A DNA stretch of 64,000 nucleotides, taken from Paraburkholderia silvatlantica (GTDB lineage: Bacteria; Pseudomonadota; Gammaproteobacteria; Burkholderiales; Burkholderiaceae). Position numbers and translations under genes: made by a program. Shown in pieces: positions 17,239 to 26,562 of this stretch. The notes beneath the pieces are model-generated. The model ran no database searches and had not been told where the DNA came from. It saw only the letters and a list, made by a program, of their open reading frames with translations. The stretch is from contig NZ_QEOL01000006.1 of assembly GCF_003096715.1 (NCBI RefSeq), positions 248,001 to 312,000 of the forward strand, given 5' to 3'. Numbering within the stretch: the first letter of the stretch is position 1; the number at the start of each line of letters is the position of its first letter.

Positions 17239-17257
17239 TTGTTTTCTAATAATCGCG

Positions 17258-18253
17258 ATGGACAACCTCGGTGATGTGCGCCTGTTCGTGGAGGCGGCCC
17301 GCCTCGGCAGCCTTTCCGCGGCGGGCCGCAAGCTCGCCCTCACGCCCGCGGCGGCAAGCGCCCGGCTCGCGCGGCTCGAAGCGGAGCTGCGTGCGCGTCT
17401 TTTCGACCGCACCACGCGGCAGCTGCGCCTCACCGACGAAGGCCGCCTCTATCTCACCTGCAGCGAGCACGCGCTGCGCTCGCTCGACGACGCCAAAGCG
17501 GCCTTGCAGGAGGGCCAGAACGCGGTGCGCGGCAAGGTGCGCATTTCGGCAACCTCCGATTTCGGCCGCAACATGCTGATGACCTGGCTCGACGAATTCC
17601 GCGGCCTCTATCCCGACGTGCGTTTCGCGCTGATGCTGACCGACTCGCTCTCGAATCTCGTGCTCGAAGACATCGACCTCGCGATCCGCTTCGGCACGCC
17701 GCAGGACAGCTCGCTCGTGGCGCGCTGGCTCGCGCCGAACCGCCGCGTGCTGTGCGCCTCGCCCGAGTACCTCGCGCGCTGCGGCGAGCCGCGTGAGCCG
17801 AACGATCTGGCCCGTTTCGACTGCATCGTGATCGGTTCGGCGGCGGGGCCGGTGAACGAATGGCGCTTCACGCGCGGCGACGGATCGCAGACCGGAACGC
17901 ACGCCGAAACGCAGACCTACACGGTGCCGCTCGACGGCGCGCTCGAATCCACGGATGGCGAAGTGGCGCGCCAGTGGGCGCTGTGCGGGTACGGACTCGC
18001 CGTGAAGTCGATCTGGGATGTCGCCGACGATCTGCGCGCCGGGCGGCTCAAGACGGTGATGCCCGAGTGGCGCTACCCCGACGCGCCGCTGCACGCGCTC
18101 TATCACCGCAACCGCTTTCTCGCGCCGCGCGTGCGGGTCTTGCTCGATTTCCTCACCGAGCGCTTCGCGCAGACTTCGGGCGAACTGGAGGCGCTCGTCC
18201 CCTGCACGGATCCAGCCGTCGCGCCACAAAGCCGTAGACGCAAACGGATATAA
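17258..18253 (+). CDS. LysR family transcriptional regulator
   Basis: A 331-residue LysR regulator. The winged helix-turn-helix is at residues 1-60 (VRLFVEAARLGSLSAAGRKL, then the recognition helix ASARLARLE). A periplasmic-binding-protein-like effector domain occupies about 90-295. It is related to the group that controls divergent efflux or quinone-response genes. No ribosome binding site is obvious before the ATG. The divergent VOC and MFS genes are its likely targets, with the T-N11-A palindrome at 17224 as binding site. Confidence 0.9.
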   Translation: MDNLGDVRLFVEAARLGSLSAAGRKLALTPAAASARLARLEAELRARLFDRTTRQLRLTDEGRLYLTCSEHALRSLDDAKAALQEGQNAVRGKVRISATSDFGRNMLMTWLDEFRGLYPDVRFALMLTDSLSNLVLEDIDLAIRFGTPQDSSLVARWLAPNRRVLCASPEYLARCGEPREPNDLARFDCIVIGSAAGPVNEWRFTRGDGSQTGTHAETQTYTVPLDGALESTDGEVARQWALCGYGLAVKSIWDVADDLRAGRLKTVMPEWRYPDAPLHALYHRNRFLAPRVRVLLDFLTERFAQTSGELEALVPCTDPAVAPQSRRRKRI

Positions 18254-18254
18254 T
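18249..18254 (+). promoter_or_regulatory. -10 box TATAAT before miaB
   Basis: A perfect TATAAT overlaps the LysR stop codon and lies 300 bases before miaB. No good -35 hexamer is seen 16-18 bases upstream. It is the best promoter candidate in the 300-base gap 18254-18554, which holds no recognisable gene. Confidence 0.35.
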
Positions 18255-18554
18255 GTCGGATTGCGCAGAAAGCGATCCGCAGCCGCGTCCGCATTGGCAA
18301 TGCATTGGCAAATGCGCCGGCAAGAAAAAAGCGAAAAAGAAGTGAAAGGCAACGCGGAACGTCCAGGGTTGCAAAACGGATTGCAAAGCGCGCATCGCCA
18401 GAAAAGGGTGCCAACGCCGGTCTCATGACCGGTCCCTGCGCATCCCGATTCGGCCCCCATAACACACCGTAGTCCTGACGTGCAGACCGTGCATCACGCG
18501 CGTGCATCAAGCGGACGACGCCCCCAGGTCAACCACTGCGAACGGCGAAACCCG

Positions 18555-19940
18555 ATGACCAAGAAAGTTTATGTAAAGACCTTTGGCTGCCAGATGAACG
18601 AGTACGACTCCGACAAGATGGTCGACGTACTCGGCGCCGCCGAAGGTCTCGTGAAGACCGACACCCCCGAAGACGCGGACGTCATTCTCTTCAACACCTG
18701 CTCGGTGCGCGAGAAGGCGCAGGAAAAGGTCTTCTCCGATCTCGGCCGCGTGCGCGAACTGAAGGAGGCGAACCCGAACCTGCTGATCGGCGTGGGCGGC
18801 TGTGTGGCGAGCCAGGAAGGCGCGGCGATCGTCGCGCGCGCGCCGTATGTGGACCTCGTGTTCGGCCCGCAAACGCTGCACCGCCTGCCGCAGATGATCG
18901 ACGCGCGCCGCGCCTCGGGCCGCGCGCAGGTGGACATCACCTTCCCCGAAATCGAGAAGTTCGACCATCTGCCGCCCGCGCGCGTGGAAGGCCCGAGCGC
19001 ATTCGTCTCGATCATGGAAGGCTGCTCGAAATACTGCAGCTACTGCGTCGTGCCCTACACGCGCGGCGAGGAAGTCTCGCGGCCGCTCGACGACGTGCTC
19101 ACCGAAATCGCCGGTCTCGCCGACCAGGGCGTGCGTGAAGTCACGCTGCTCGGCCAGAACGTGAACGCTTACCGTGGCAAATTCGGCGGCGCGTCGACGG
19201 CTGGCGCACACGATATGGCCGACTTCGCCACGTTGATCGAATACGTCGCCGAAATCCCCGGCATCGAGCGCATCCGCTACACGACTTCGCACCCGAAGGA
19301 ATTCACGCAGCGCCTGATCGACACCTACGCGAAGGTGCCCAAGCTCGTGAGCCACCTGCACCTGCCGGTGCAGCACGGCTCGGACCGCGTGCTCATGGCC
19401 ATGAAGCGCGGCTACACCGTGCTCGAGTACAAGTCGATCATTCGCAAGCTGCGCGCGATCCGCCCGGACCTGTCGCTCTCCACCGACTTCATCGTCGGCT
19501 TCCCCGGCGAGACCGAAGAGGACTTCCAGAAGATGATGGCGCTCGTCGAGGAGATGAGCTACGACACGAGTTTCTCGTTCATCTACAGCCCGCGCCCGGG
19601 CACGCCCGCCGCGAATCTCGAAGACGACACGCCGCGCGAGGTGAAGCTCAAGCGCCTGCAGCATCTGCAGGCCACGATCGAAGAGAACGTGGCGCGCATC
19701 AGCCAGTCGATGGTCGGCCGGGTCGAGCGCATTCTCGTGGAAGGCCCTTCGCGCAAGGACCCGGGCGAACTCTCGGGCCGCACGCAGAACAACCGCGTGG
19801 TGAACTTCCCGGCGCCGCTCGCCTCGCACGCTCGCCTGATCGGCCAGATGATCGACGTGAAGATCAACCACGCGTACCCGCATTCGCTGCGCGGCGAACT
19901 CGTGCTCGCGCACGAAGACGCTTCGACGCTCGCGCATTAA
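18555..19940 (+). CDS. miaB: tRNA-2-methylthio-N6-dimethylallyladenosine synthase
   Basis: Adds the 2-methylthio group to i6A37 of tRNAs reading UNN codons. The 461-residue radical SAM enzyme carries two iron-sulfur clusters. The N-terminal methylthiotransferase domain holds C12, C49 and C83, the radical SAM motif CSKYCSYC holds C157, C161 and C164, and a C-terminal TRAM domain (about 375-440) binds tRNA. The start [12 protein letters not shown] is the family start; upstream in-frame codons give no family sequence. It heads miaB-phoH-ybeY-chaC-corC, a conserved neighbourhood for RNA maturation. Confidence 0.96.
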   Translation: MTKKVYVKTFGCQMNEYDSDKMVDVLGAAEGLVKTDTPEDADVILFNTCSVREKAQEKVFSDLGRVRELKEANPNLLIGVGGCVASQEGAAIVARAPYVDLVFGPQTLHRLPQMIDARRASGRAQVDITFPEIEKFDHLPPARVEGPSAFVSIMEGCSKYCSYCVVPYTRGEEVSRPLDDVLTEIAGLADQGVREVTLLGQNVNAYRGKFGGASTAGAHDMADFATLIEYVAEIPGIERIRYTTSHPKEFTQRLIDTYAKVPKLVSHLHLPVQHGSDRVLMAMKRGYTVLEYKSIIRKLRAIRPDLSLSTDFIVGFPGETEEDFQKMMALVEEMSYDTSFSFIYSPRPGTPAANLEDDTPREVKLKRLQHLQATIEENVARISQSMVGRVERILVEGPSRKDPGELSGRTQNNRVVNFPAPLASHARLIGQMIDVKINHAYPHSLRGELVLAHEDASTLAH

Positions 19941-19985
19941 TCGGCTCGGCGCACCCAGCCAGGAATTCAGGAGCTCAAAGACACC

Positions 19986-21116
19986 TTGAAGCCTAATCAG
20001 CAGCATCTGGAATTCACCGCGCCGCGCGATGACAACGCGCGGCTCGCCAACCTCTGCGGCCCGCTCGACGAAAACCTGCGCCAGATCGAGCAAGCGCTCG
20101 ACGTGACACTCGCGCGGCGCGGCCATCGCATCACCATTCGCGGGCGTGGCGCGAGGCTCGCGCTCGCAGCGCTCGAGAACTTCTACAACCAGGCGCGCGA
20201 TCCGCTCTCCGTCGACGACATTCAGCTCGCGCTCGTCGAAGCCCGGCACCCTGCGAACTTCAGCGGCAATTCGGCGAACGATCCGCGCGGCAATGGCAAC
20301 GGCGGCGTGCGCGGCAATGTGGACGGCGGCAACGACGCCGCCGGGATCGACGCGCGGGATGTGAGATTCCGCGGCGACCCCGATCATCCGTTCGACGAGC
20401 CCGCACGCGAAGGCGCCGATGTCGAGGAACTGGGCCCGAAGCTCTACACGCGGCGCGCCGACCTGCGCGGCCGCACGCCCGCGCAGCGCGAATACCTGAA
20501 GCAGATCGTCTCGCACGACGTGACGTTCGGCATCGGGCCCGCGGGCACGGGCAAGACCTATCTCGCCGTGGCCTGCGCCGTGGACGCGCTCGAGCGCGAC
20601 CAGGTCAAGCGCATCGTGCTCACGCGTCCGGCCGTGGAAGCGGGCGAGCGTCTGGGCTTCCTGCCCGGCGATCTGTCGCAGAAGGTCGATCCGTATCTGC
20701 GCCCGCTCTACGATGCGCTTTACGATCTGCTCGGCTTCGACAAGACGGCGAAGATGTTCGAGCGCCAGATGATCGAAATCGCGCCGCTCGCCTACATGCG
20801 CGGGCGCACGCTCAATCACGCGTTCATCATTCTCGACGAGGCGCAGAACACCACGCCCGAGCAGATGAAGATGTTCCTCACGCGTATCGGCTTCGGCTCG
20901 AAGGCGGTCGTGACCGGCGACACCACGCAGATCGACTTGCCGCGCGGCCACAAGAGCGGCCTGATCGAGGCGCAGCATGTGCTGAAGGACGTGCGCGGCA
21001 TCGCCGTCACGCACTTCACGAGTGCGGACGTCGTGCGCCATCCGCTCGTCGCGCGTATCGTCGAGGCTTATGACGCGCATTCGAAAAAGGACGAAGGCGC
21101 TGGCGACGCGCGCTGA
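19986..21116 (+). CDS. ybeZ: PhoH family ATPase (YbeZ)
   Basis: A cytoplasmic P-loop ATPase that partners YbeY in ribosomal RNA maturation. The 376-residue protein has an N-terminal KH-like region (about 25-85), an unusual Gly/Asn-rich linker (93-118), and the PhoH ATPase domain with Walker A GPAGTGKT (184-191) and Walker [10 protein letters not shown]. The start is TTG 19986; AGGAG lies about 12 bases upstream, and the next candidate would remove conserved N-terminal sequence. It sits 45 bases after miaB and 35 before ybeY. Confidence 0.93.
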   Translation: MKPNQQHLEFTAPRDDNARLANLCGPLDENLRQIEQALDVTLARRGHRITIRGRGARLALAALENFYNQARDPLSVDDIQLALVEARHPANFSGNSANDPRGNGNGGVRGNVDGGNDAAGIDARDVRFRGDPDHPFDEPAREGADVEELGPKLYTRRADLRGRTPAQREYLKQIVSHDVTFGIGPAGTGKTYLAVACAVDALERDQVKRIVLTRPAVEAGERLGFLPGDLSQKVDPYLRPLYDALYDLLGFDKTAKMFERQMIEIAPLAYMRGRTLNHAFIILDEAQNTTPEQMKMFLTRIGFGSKAVVTGDTTQIDLPRGHKSGLIEAQHVLKDVRGIAVTHFTSADVVRHPLVARIVEAYDAHSKKDEGAGDAR

Positions 21117-21151
21117 CGCCGCCGCCTGCGTCGTTTCATAGCTTCAGCCCC

Positions 21152-21613
21152 ATGCCCCGCGCACCAAAACTCAAACTGACCGTGCAGTTCCCCGCCGCGA
21201 AGGCGTTCCCCGAGCACAAGGCCGCGCTGCCGCGCGCCACCGTGGCGGCGTGGCTCAAGGCCGCGCTCTTCGCGGACGCGGAACTGGCCGTGCGCTTCGT
21301 CGACGCCGAGGAAGGCCGCACGCTCAACCGCACTTATCGCGGCAAGGACTACGCGACCAACGTGCTCACCTTCGCCTATGCGGAGAGCGAGGACGACCCG
21401 GTCACGGGCGACCTGATCCTCTGCTGCCCCGTGGTGGAAAAGGAAGCCGCCGAGCAGGGCAAGCCGCTCGCCGCGCACTACGCGCATCTGCTCGTGCACG
21501 GCGCGCTGCACGCGCAGGGCTACGATCACGAAGACGAGGCCGAAGCCGAAGAGATGGAAGGCATCGAGACCGAGGTGCTCAACTCGCTAGGCTTTCCCGA
21601 TCCGTACAAGTAA
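21152..21613 (+). CDS. ybeY: Endoribonuclease YbeY
   Basis: A zinc-dependent endoribonuclease of 153 residues that processes 16S rRNA and takes part in 70S quality control. The metal site H-x3-H-x5-H is complete: H116, H120 and H126 within [12 protein letters not shown]. The length matches the family. There is no strong ribosome binding site, so translation may be coupled to phoH. The next gene, chaC, begins 9 bases after the stop. Confidence 0.95.
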   Translation: MPRAPKLKLTVQFPAAKAFPEHKAALPRATVAAWLKAALFADAELAVRFVDAEEGRTLNRTYRGKDYATNVLTFAYAESEDDPVTGDLILCCPVVEKEAAEQGKPLAAHYAHLLVHGALHAQGYDHEDEAEAEEMEGIETEVLNSLGFPDPYK

Positions 21614-21622
21614 GCCCACGCC

Positions 21623-22312
21623 ATGAACGACAAACGCACGCCCGGTTTCGCCGAACCCTCAGCACCGCCCGAGGCGGGCGATGCGGGCGTGCCCTGCCCC
21701 GGCTACCCGCCGGCGCTCGGCGAGTCGCGGCTCCTGAGCGACGACGAGTTGCAGGCCTCGCTCGCCTGCACGCTGAAAGCGCGAGGCTGGGACGGCGCGA
21801 GCGACATCTGGCTGTTCGGCTATGGCTCGCTGATCTGGAACCCCGGGCTGCCCACGGTGGAGAACGTACGTTCGCGTGTGCACGGCTACCATCGCGGGCT
21901 TTACCTGTGGTCGCGCGTGAACCGCGGCACGCCCGAGCAGCCCGGACTCGTGCTCGCGCTCGACCGCGGCGGCTCGTGCGCGGGCGTCGCGTTCCGTCTT
22001 GCGGCCGAGGGCGTGATGCCGCACCTCGAAGCGCTTTGGCAGCGCGAAATGCCGATGGGCTCGTACCGCCCCGCCTGGCTGCCTTGCGTGCTCGCAGACG
22101 GGCGCCGCGTCGCGGCGCTCGCATTCGTCATGCGGCGCGATGTGGCGTCTTACACCGGCAAGCTTTCCGAAGCCACGGTGCGCACCGTGTTCGGCTGCGC
22201 GTCGGGCCGCTACGGCACGACGCTCGACTACGTGCGCCGTACCGTCGATGCACTGCGCGAGAGCGGGATGCGCGACCGCGCGCTGGAGCGGCTGCTTGCG
22301 CGCTGCGCTTGA
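21623..22312 (+). CDS. Gamma-glutamylcyclotransferase, ChaC-like
   Basis: A ChaC-type enzyme predicted to cut glutathione into 5-oxoproline and cysteinylglycine in the cytoplasm. The 229-residue protein shows the substrate-binding FGYGSLIWNPG (65-75) and SRVNRGTPEQPG further on, with the catalytic glutamate expected in the region around HLEALWQREM. It sits between ybeY and corC, an unusual place, as these are normally adjacent. The 9-base spacing to ybeY suggests cotranscription. The link to the ribosome and envelope genes around it is unknown. Confidence 0.88.
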   Translation: MNDKRTPGFAEPSAPPEAGDAGVPCPGYPPALGESRLLSDDELQASLACTLKARGWDGASDIWLFGYGSLIWNPGLPTVENVRSRVHGYHRGLYLWSRVNRGTPEQPGLVLALDRGGSCAGVAFRLAAEGVMPHLEALWQREMPMGSYRPAWLPCVLADGRRVAALAFVMRRDVASYTGKLSEATVRTVFGCASGRYGTTLDYVRRTVDALRESGMRDRALERLLARCA

Positions 22313-22503
22313 GTCCGGACTCACGGCGAGCGGCTTTTTCGTCCACCGGGCGGCCACGCCGCATCTGCGTTAGGATTGATCTGCCGCTGTGTGTCCCGCG
22401 TGTGCCCTGCGTGTGGCATTACACGGTCGCGCCACAAGCATGTTGTATCCTTAACTCTCCGCAACAGCGCGCCCTGCCCCCCAGCGGCAAAGGGCGCACC
22501 ACC

Positions 22504-23397
22504 ATGAACGACTCTTATCCCAGTCGACGCCAGACCGACAAACCGCAGGAAAAGCGCTCCCTGCTCGAGCGGCTGACCGACTTCATCTCGCCCGAGCCCG
22601 ACTCTCGCAGCGAGCTTCTCGAAATCCTCCAGGACGCGCACGCGCGCAACCTGATCGACGCCGATTCGCTTTCGATGATCGAAGGCGTGTTCCAGGTATC
22701 CGAGCTATGCGCGCGCGACATCATGATCCCGCGCGCCCAGATGGACGCGCTCAACATCGCCGAAAGTCCTGACGAATTCATTCCGTTCGTGCTGGAGAAA
22801 GCGCACTCGCGCTACCCGGTGTACGACGGCAACCGCGACAACGTGATCGGCGTGCTGCTCGCCAAAGATCTGCTGCGCTACTACGCCGAAGAGGAATTCG
22901 ACGTGCGCGGCATGCTGCGCCCGGCCGTGTTCATCCCCGAGTCCAAGCGCCTGAATGTGCTGCTGCACGACTTTCGCCAGAACCGCAATCACATCGCCAT
23001 CGTCGTGGACGAATACGGCGGCGTGGCCGGTCTCATCACGATCGAGGACGTGCTGGAGCAGATCGTGGGCGACATCGAGGACGAGTACGACTTCGACGAG
23101 GAAAGCGGCAACATCATCGCGTCGCCCGACGGGCGCTTCCGCGTGCGCGCACTCACCGAAATCGAGCAGTTCAACGAGGCGTTCGGCACCCATTACTCCG
23201 ACGAGGAAGTCGACACGATCGGCGGCTTCGTCACGAATCACTTCGGGCACGTGCCGCATCGCGGGGAGAAGGTGCGCATCGACGACCTGATCTTCGAGGT
23301 GCTGCGCGCCGACGCGCGCCAGGTTCACATGCTGCTGGTGCGGCGCGACCCGTTGGCCGGCCAGCGCGAAGCCGCGCTGCAGCCGCCGGGCACCTGA
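22504..23397 (+). CDS. corC: HlyC/CorC family protein (YbeX)
   Basis: A 297-residue cytoplasmic protein with a CBS domain pair (about residues 75-190, including RDIMIPRAQM and VVDEYGGVAGLITIEDVLEQI) and a C-terminal CorC_HlyC domain (about 205-290). It lacks the membrane DUF21 domain of longer relatives. It was historically linked to Mg2+/Co2+ efflux through CorA, and in E. coli YbeX is linked to ribosome metabolism with YbeY and YbeZ. AAAGGG lies about 10 bases before ATG 22504. A terminator follows before lnt. Confidence 0.92.
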   Translation: MNDSYPSRRQTDKPQEKRSLLERLTDFISPEPDSRSELLEILQDAHARNLIDADSLSMIEGVFQVSELCARDIMIPRAQMDALNIAESPDEFIPFVLEKAHSRYPVYDGNRDNVIGVLLAKDLLRYYAEEEFDVRGMLRPAVFIPESKRLNVLLHDFRQNRNHIAIVVDEYGGVAGLITIEDVLEQIVGDIEDEYDFDEESGNIIASPDGRFRVRALTEIEQFNEAFGTHYSDEEVDTIGGFVTNHFGHVPHRGEKVRIDDLIFEVLRADARQVHMLLVRRDPLAGQREAALQPPGT

Positions 23398-23425
23398 GGC
23401 AACCTGACGCACCTGCGTGCAGACG

Positions 23426-23451
23426 ACGCCAGCCTCCGGGCTGGCGTTTTT
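23426..23451 (+). terminator. Rho-independent terminator after corC
   Basis: ACGCCAGCC and GGCTGGCGT form a perfect 9-base-pair stem around TCCG, followed directly by a T-run. It begins 29 bases after the corC stop and separates corC from lnt, which are often read as one unit in other bacteria. Confidence 0.85.
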
Positions 23452-23590
23452 GCTTCGAGCGCGCCGAAGCTTCGATCCGTCCCCAGGAGAGCATCCCGGT
23501 ACCGTCGCACGAAAGTGCTATCGTTGCGCTCGTCGCGCAATTCGCGCTCGCGCTGTTCAGCGCGCTTTCCATCGCATTCCACAGCACCGC

Positions 23591-25288
23591 ATGGCCGAAC
23601 CGATCGATAACCGCACGCACACCGAGACGCGCGCGACGGAAACCACCCACGCCACCAACGGCGCCGCGCGCCGCGCGCTGCCCTTCTGGCACTATCTCGC
23701 CGCCGCCGCGCTGGGCGCGCTCAACACGCTGTCGTTCGCGCCCACGCCGCACGGCGGCTGGCTCGCCATTGCGATCTTTGCGCTGTTCTACTTCTGGCTC
23801 ACGCGCACCACCGGCTGGAAGAGCGCGCTCTTCACGGGCTGGGCGTTCGGCTTCGGCAACTTCGTGAGCGGCGTGTGGTGGCTCTACGTGAGCATGCACT
23901 TCTACGGCGGCATGCCCGCGGTGCTCGCGGGCGCCGCGCTCGTGCTGTTCTCGCTTTACCTCGGCCTGTATCCGGCGCTCGCCGCACTCGTCTGGTCGTT
24001 TTGCGCGGGACACGCGAAGCAGGGAAGCAGCGGCGAGCTGCCGTTCTCGCCGACGTGGCACGGCGCGTTCGCATTCGCGAGTGCGTGGGCGCTCGGCGAA
24101 TGGGCGCGCGGCTATGTGTTCACCGGCTTTCCCTGGCTTGCGAGCGGCTACGCACAAGTGGACGGTCCGCTCGCCGGTTTTGCGCCGATCGTGGGCGTGT
24201 ATGGCGTGGGCTGGGTGCTCGCGCTCGTCGCGGCACTCGTCGCACAGGCGGTTTTGCGTGCAGGCGGCACGAAGGGGCACGGCGCGTCGCCGCGGCGCGG
24301 CGCGGTGGCAACACCCGCGCTGCTCGCGCTCGCCGTGATCGCCGCCGGCCTGCTGCTCTCGCTCGTCTCGTGGACGCAACCCTCCGGCACGCCGCTCGAC
24401 GTGCGGCTCCTGCAAGGCAACGTCAAGCAGGACATGAAGTTTTCCGAGCAGGGCATGATCGACGCCCTCAACGAGTTCCAGAAGCTGATCACCGAAAAAC
24501 CCGCCGATCTCGTCGTCACGCCCGAAACCGCGGTGCCGGTGCTCGTGCAGGAAATTCCCCAGAAGTTCGGCCGCGATATCCGCGCCTTCGCCGACGGCAC
24601 CCACACGGCCATCCTGTTTGGCGCCGTGGGCGGCACGATCACGTCCGACGGCCGCGTGGTCGACTACACCAACAGCCTCTTCGGCATCACGCCGGGCCAG
24701 AACGGCCTCTATCGCTACGACAAGCACCATCTCGTGCCCTTTGGCGAATTCGTGCCGTGGGGCTTCCGCTGGTTCGTCAATCTCATGAACATCCCGCTCG
24801 GCGACTTCGCGCGCGGGGCGCCCGTGCAGCCGCCCTTGCGCGTGCATGGCGAACTGGTGGCCGTGAACATCTGCTACGAGGACATCTTTGGCGAGGAAAT
24901 CGCGCGCACCGTGCGCGAGAGTCCGGCCTCGCCGGGCATCCTCATCAACTCGACGAACCTCGCGTGGTTCGGCGACACGATCGCGCTCGACCAGCACCTG
25001 CAGATCGCACGCATGCGCTCGCTCGAAACCGGCCGCCCGATGCTGCGCGCGACCAACACGGGCGCCACCGCCGCCATCGACGCAAAAGGCCGCGTGATCG
25101 CGCGTTTGCCCACGTTCACGGTGGGCTCGCTCGACGTGAAAGTGGAAGGCACGAGCGGCTTCACGCCCTACGTCACGAGCGGCAACAATACGGTGATCGC
25201 CGTTTCGTTGCTGCTGCTGGCGCTCGGCTTTGCGTTCGGACCGGCCTTCAAGGGCGCGAAAGCGCGCAAGCGGACGAACGGAAAGTAA
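23591..25288 (+). CDS. lnt: Apolipoprotein N-acyltransferase
   Basis: Transfers the third acyl chain to the N-terminal cysteine of lipoproteins at the periplasmic face of the inner membrane. The 565-residue protein has a variable, Thr-rich N-terminus (1-28), about six transmembrane helices to residue 265, a nitrilase-like periplasmic domain and a last helix near 540. The catalytic triad is complete: E312 in TPETAVP, K378 in [12 protein letters not shown] and C428 in [12 protein letters not shown] 23591 starts the family-like sequence. No obvious promoter is seen in the short gap after the corC terminator. Confidence 0.95.
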   Translation: MAEPIDNRTHTETRATETTHATNGAARRALPFWHYLAAAALGALNTLSFAPTPHGGWLAIAIFALFYFWLTRTTGWKSALFTGWAFGFGNFVSGVWWLYVSMHFYGGMPAVLAGAALVLFSLYLGLYPALAALVWSFCAGHAKQGSSGELPFSPTWHGAFAFASAWALGEWARGYVFTGFPWLASGYAQVDGPLAGFAPIVGVYGVGWVLALVAALVAQAVLRAGGTKGHGASPRRGAVATPALLALAVIAAGLLLSLVSWTQPSGTPLDVRLLQGNVKQDMKFSEQGMIDALNEFQKLITEKPADLVVTPETAVPVLVQEIPQKFGRDIRAFADGTHTAILFGAVGGTITSDGRVVDYTNSLFGITPGQNGLYRYDKHHLVPFGEFVPWGFRWFVNLMNIPLGDFARGAPVQPPLRVHGELVAVNICYEDIFGEEIARTVRESPASPGILINSTNLAWFGDTIALDQHLQIARMRSLETGRPMLRATNTGATAAIDAKGRVIARLPTFTVGSLDVKVEGTSGFTPYVTSGNNTVIAVSLLLLALGFAFGPAFKGAKARKRTNGK

Positions 25289-25352
25289 GCCATGCGCGAC
25301 GTCGCGCCAACGACGCAACCCCCCCGCTGCCGGCCGCCCGAACCCCGTCCAG

Positions 25353-25381
25353 GTCTCAAGGCTCCGGCAATCCGGTAAAAT
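25353..25381 (+). promoter_or_regulatory. Promoter candidate for glyQ
   Basis: TAAAAT (25376-25381) is a good -10 box, with a weak -35 (GTCTCA, 25353-25358) 17 bases upstream. It would give a leader of about 150 bases. It is the only AT-rich stretch in the 250-base gap between lnt and glyQ. Confidence 0.3.
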
Positions 25382-25538
25382 TCGACGTTTTAGCACCTGG
25401 CCGCCTCACGGCCCGGGCCACACAAGGGCAAGGGGCAAGGCGGAGAACCGCCAGGCTGTGGCCGCCGCGCCGGCGCGCTCGTCTGGCTCCGGCCGCCGCA
25501 TTCCGCCCCCGAAAGCCCGAAAGACACTGCAGGCACAC

Positions 25539-26546
25539 ATGCTCACGTTTCAGCAAATCATCCTGACGCTCCAGTCTTACTGGGACAAGCAGGGCTGCGC
25601 ACTGCTCCAGCCGATCGACATGGAAGTCGGCGCCGGCACCTCGCACGTCCACACCTTCCTGCGCGCAATCGGCCCCGAGCCGTGGCGCGCGGCCTACGTG
25701 CAGCCCTCGCGCCGCCCGAAAGACGGCCGCTACGGCGAGAACCCGAACCGTCTGCAGCACTACTACCAGTACCAGGTGGTGCTCAAGCCCGCGCCGGAGA
25801 ACATTCTCGACCTGTACCTCGGCTCGCTCGAGGCGCTCGGCTTCGACCTGAAGCAGAACGACGTGCGCTTCGTCGAAGACGACTGGGAGAACCCCACGCT
25901 CGGCGCCTGGGGCCTCGGCTGGGAAGTGTGGCTCAACGGCATGGAAGTCACGCAGTTCACTTACTTCCAGCAGGTGGGCGGCCTCGACTGCAAGCCGGTG
26001 CTCGGCGAAATCACCTACGGTCTCGAGCGTCTCGCGATGTATCTGCAGAAGGTCGAGAACGTCTACGACCTCGTCTGGACCGAGTGGGAAGAGCCGGGCC
26101 CGAACGGCCCGGAAATGCGCCGCCTCACCTATGGCGACGTCTACCACCAGAACGAAGTCGAGCAATCGACCTACAACTTCGAGCACGCGAACGTCGACCT
26201 GCTGTTCACGTTCTTCAACGCGTACGAAGCCGAAGCGAAGCGCATGATCGATCTGCAGCTCGCGCTGCCCGCCTACGAGCTCGTGCTCAAGGCCGGCCAC
26301 ACGTTCAACCTGCTCGACGCGCGCGGCGCGATCTCCGTGACGGAGCGCGCGGCGTACATCGGCCGCATTCGCGCGCTTTCGCGCAGCGTGGCGCAGTCGT
26401 ACTACGACTCGCGCGAGAAGCTCGGCTTCCCGATGCTCGGCAACCCCGTGCACGGCGTGCCGGGCCTCACCACCGACGAACAGGACGCCGCGATGCCCGC
26501 CTGGGCGCCGCCGCTGAAGGTCGAACGCAAGTTCGACGAGGCATGA
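25539..26546 (+). CDS. glyQ: Glycine-tRNA ligase alpha subunit
   Basis: The catalytic (aminoacylating) alpha chain of the tetrameric bacterial glycyl-tRNA synthetase. The 335-residue class II core starts [15 protein letters not shown]. Motif-type sequences include [40 protein letters not shown] and [20 protein letters not shown]. Its length is slightly above the usual 300. glyS follows after 16 bases; the two polypeptides must be made together for activity. No strong ribosome binding site is seen before the ATG. Confidence 0.96.
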   Translation: MLTFQQIILTLQSYWDKQGCALLQPIDMEVGAGTSHVHTFLRAIGPEPWRAAYVQPSRRPKDGRYGENPNRLQHYYQYQVVLKPAPENILDLYLGSLEALGFDLKQNDVRFVEDDWENPTLGAWGLGWEVWLNGMEVTQFTYFQQVGGLDCKPVLGEITYGLERLAMYLQKVENVYDLVWTEWEEPGPNGPEMRRLTYGDVYHQNEVEQSTYNFEHANVDLLFTFFNAYEAEAKRMIDLQLALPAYELVLKAGHTFNLLDARGAISVTERAAYIGRIRALSRSVAQSYYDSREKLGFPMLGNPVHGVPGLTTDEQDAAMPAWAPPLKVERKFDEA

Positions 26547-26562
26547 CCGGATCTCAAGAACA

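Noticed and set aside
18507..21080. 857-codon open frame on the minus strand opposite miaB and phoH
   Set aside because: It mirrors two well-supported genes in a GC-rich genome, reads as His/Arg/Val-rich low-complexity sequence and has no domain; a shadow of codon bias.
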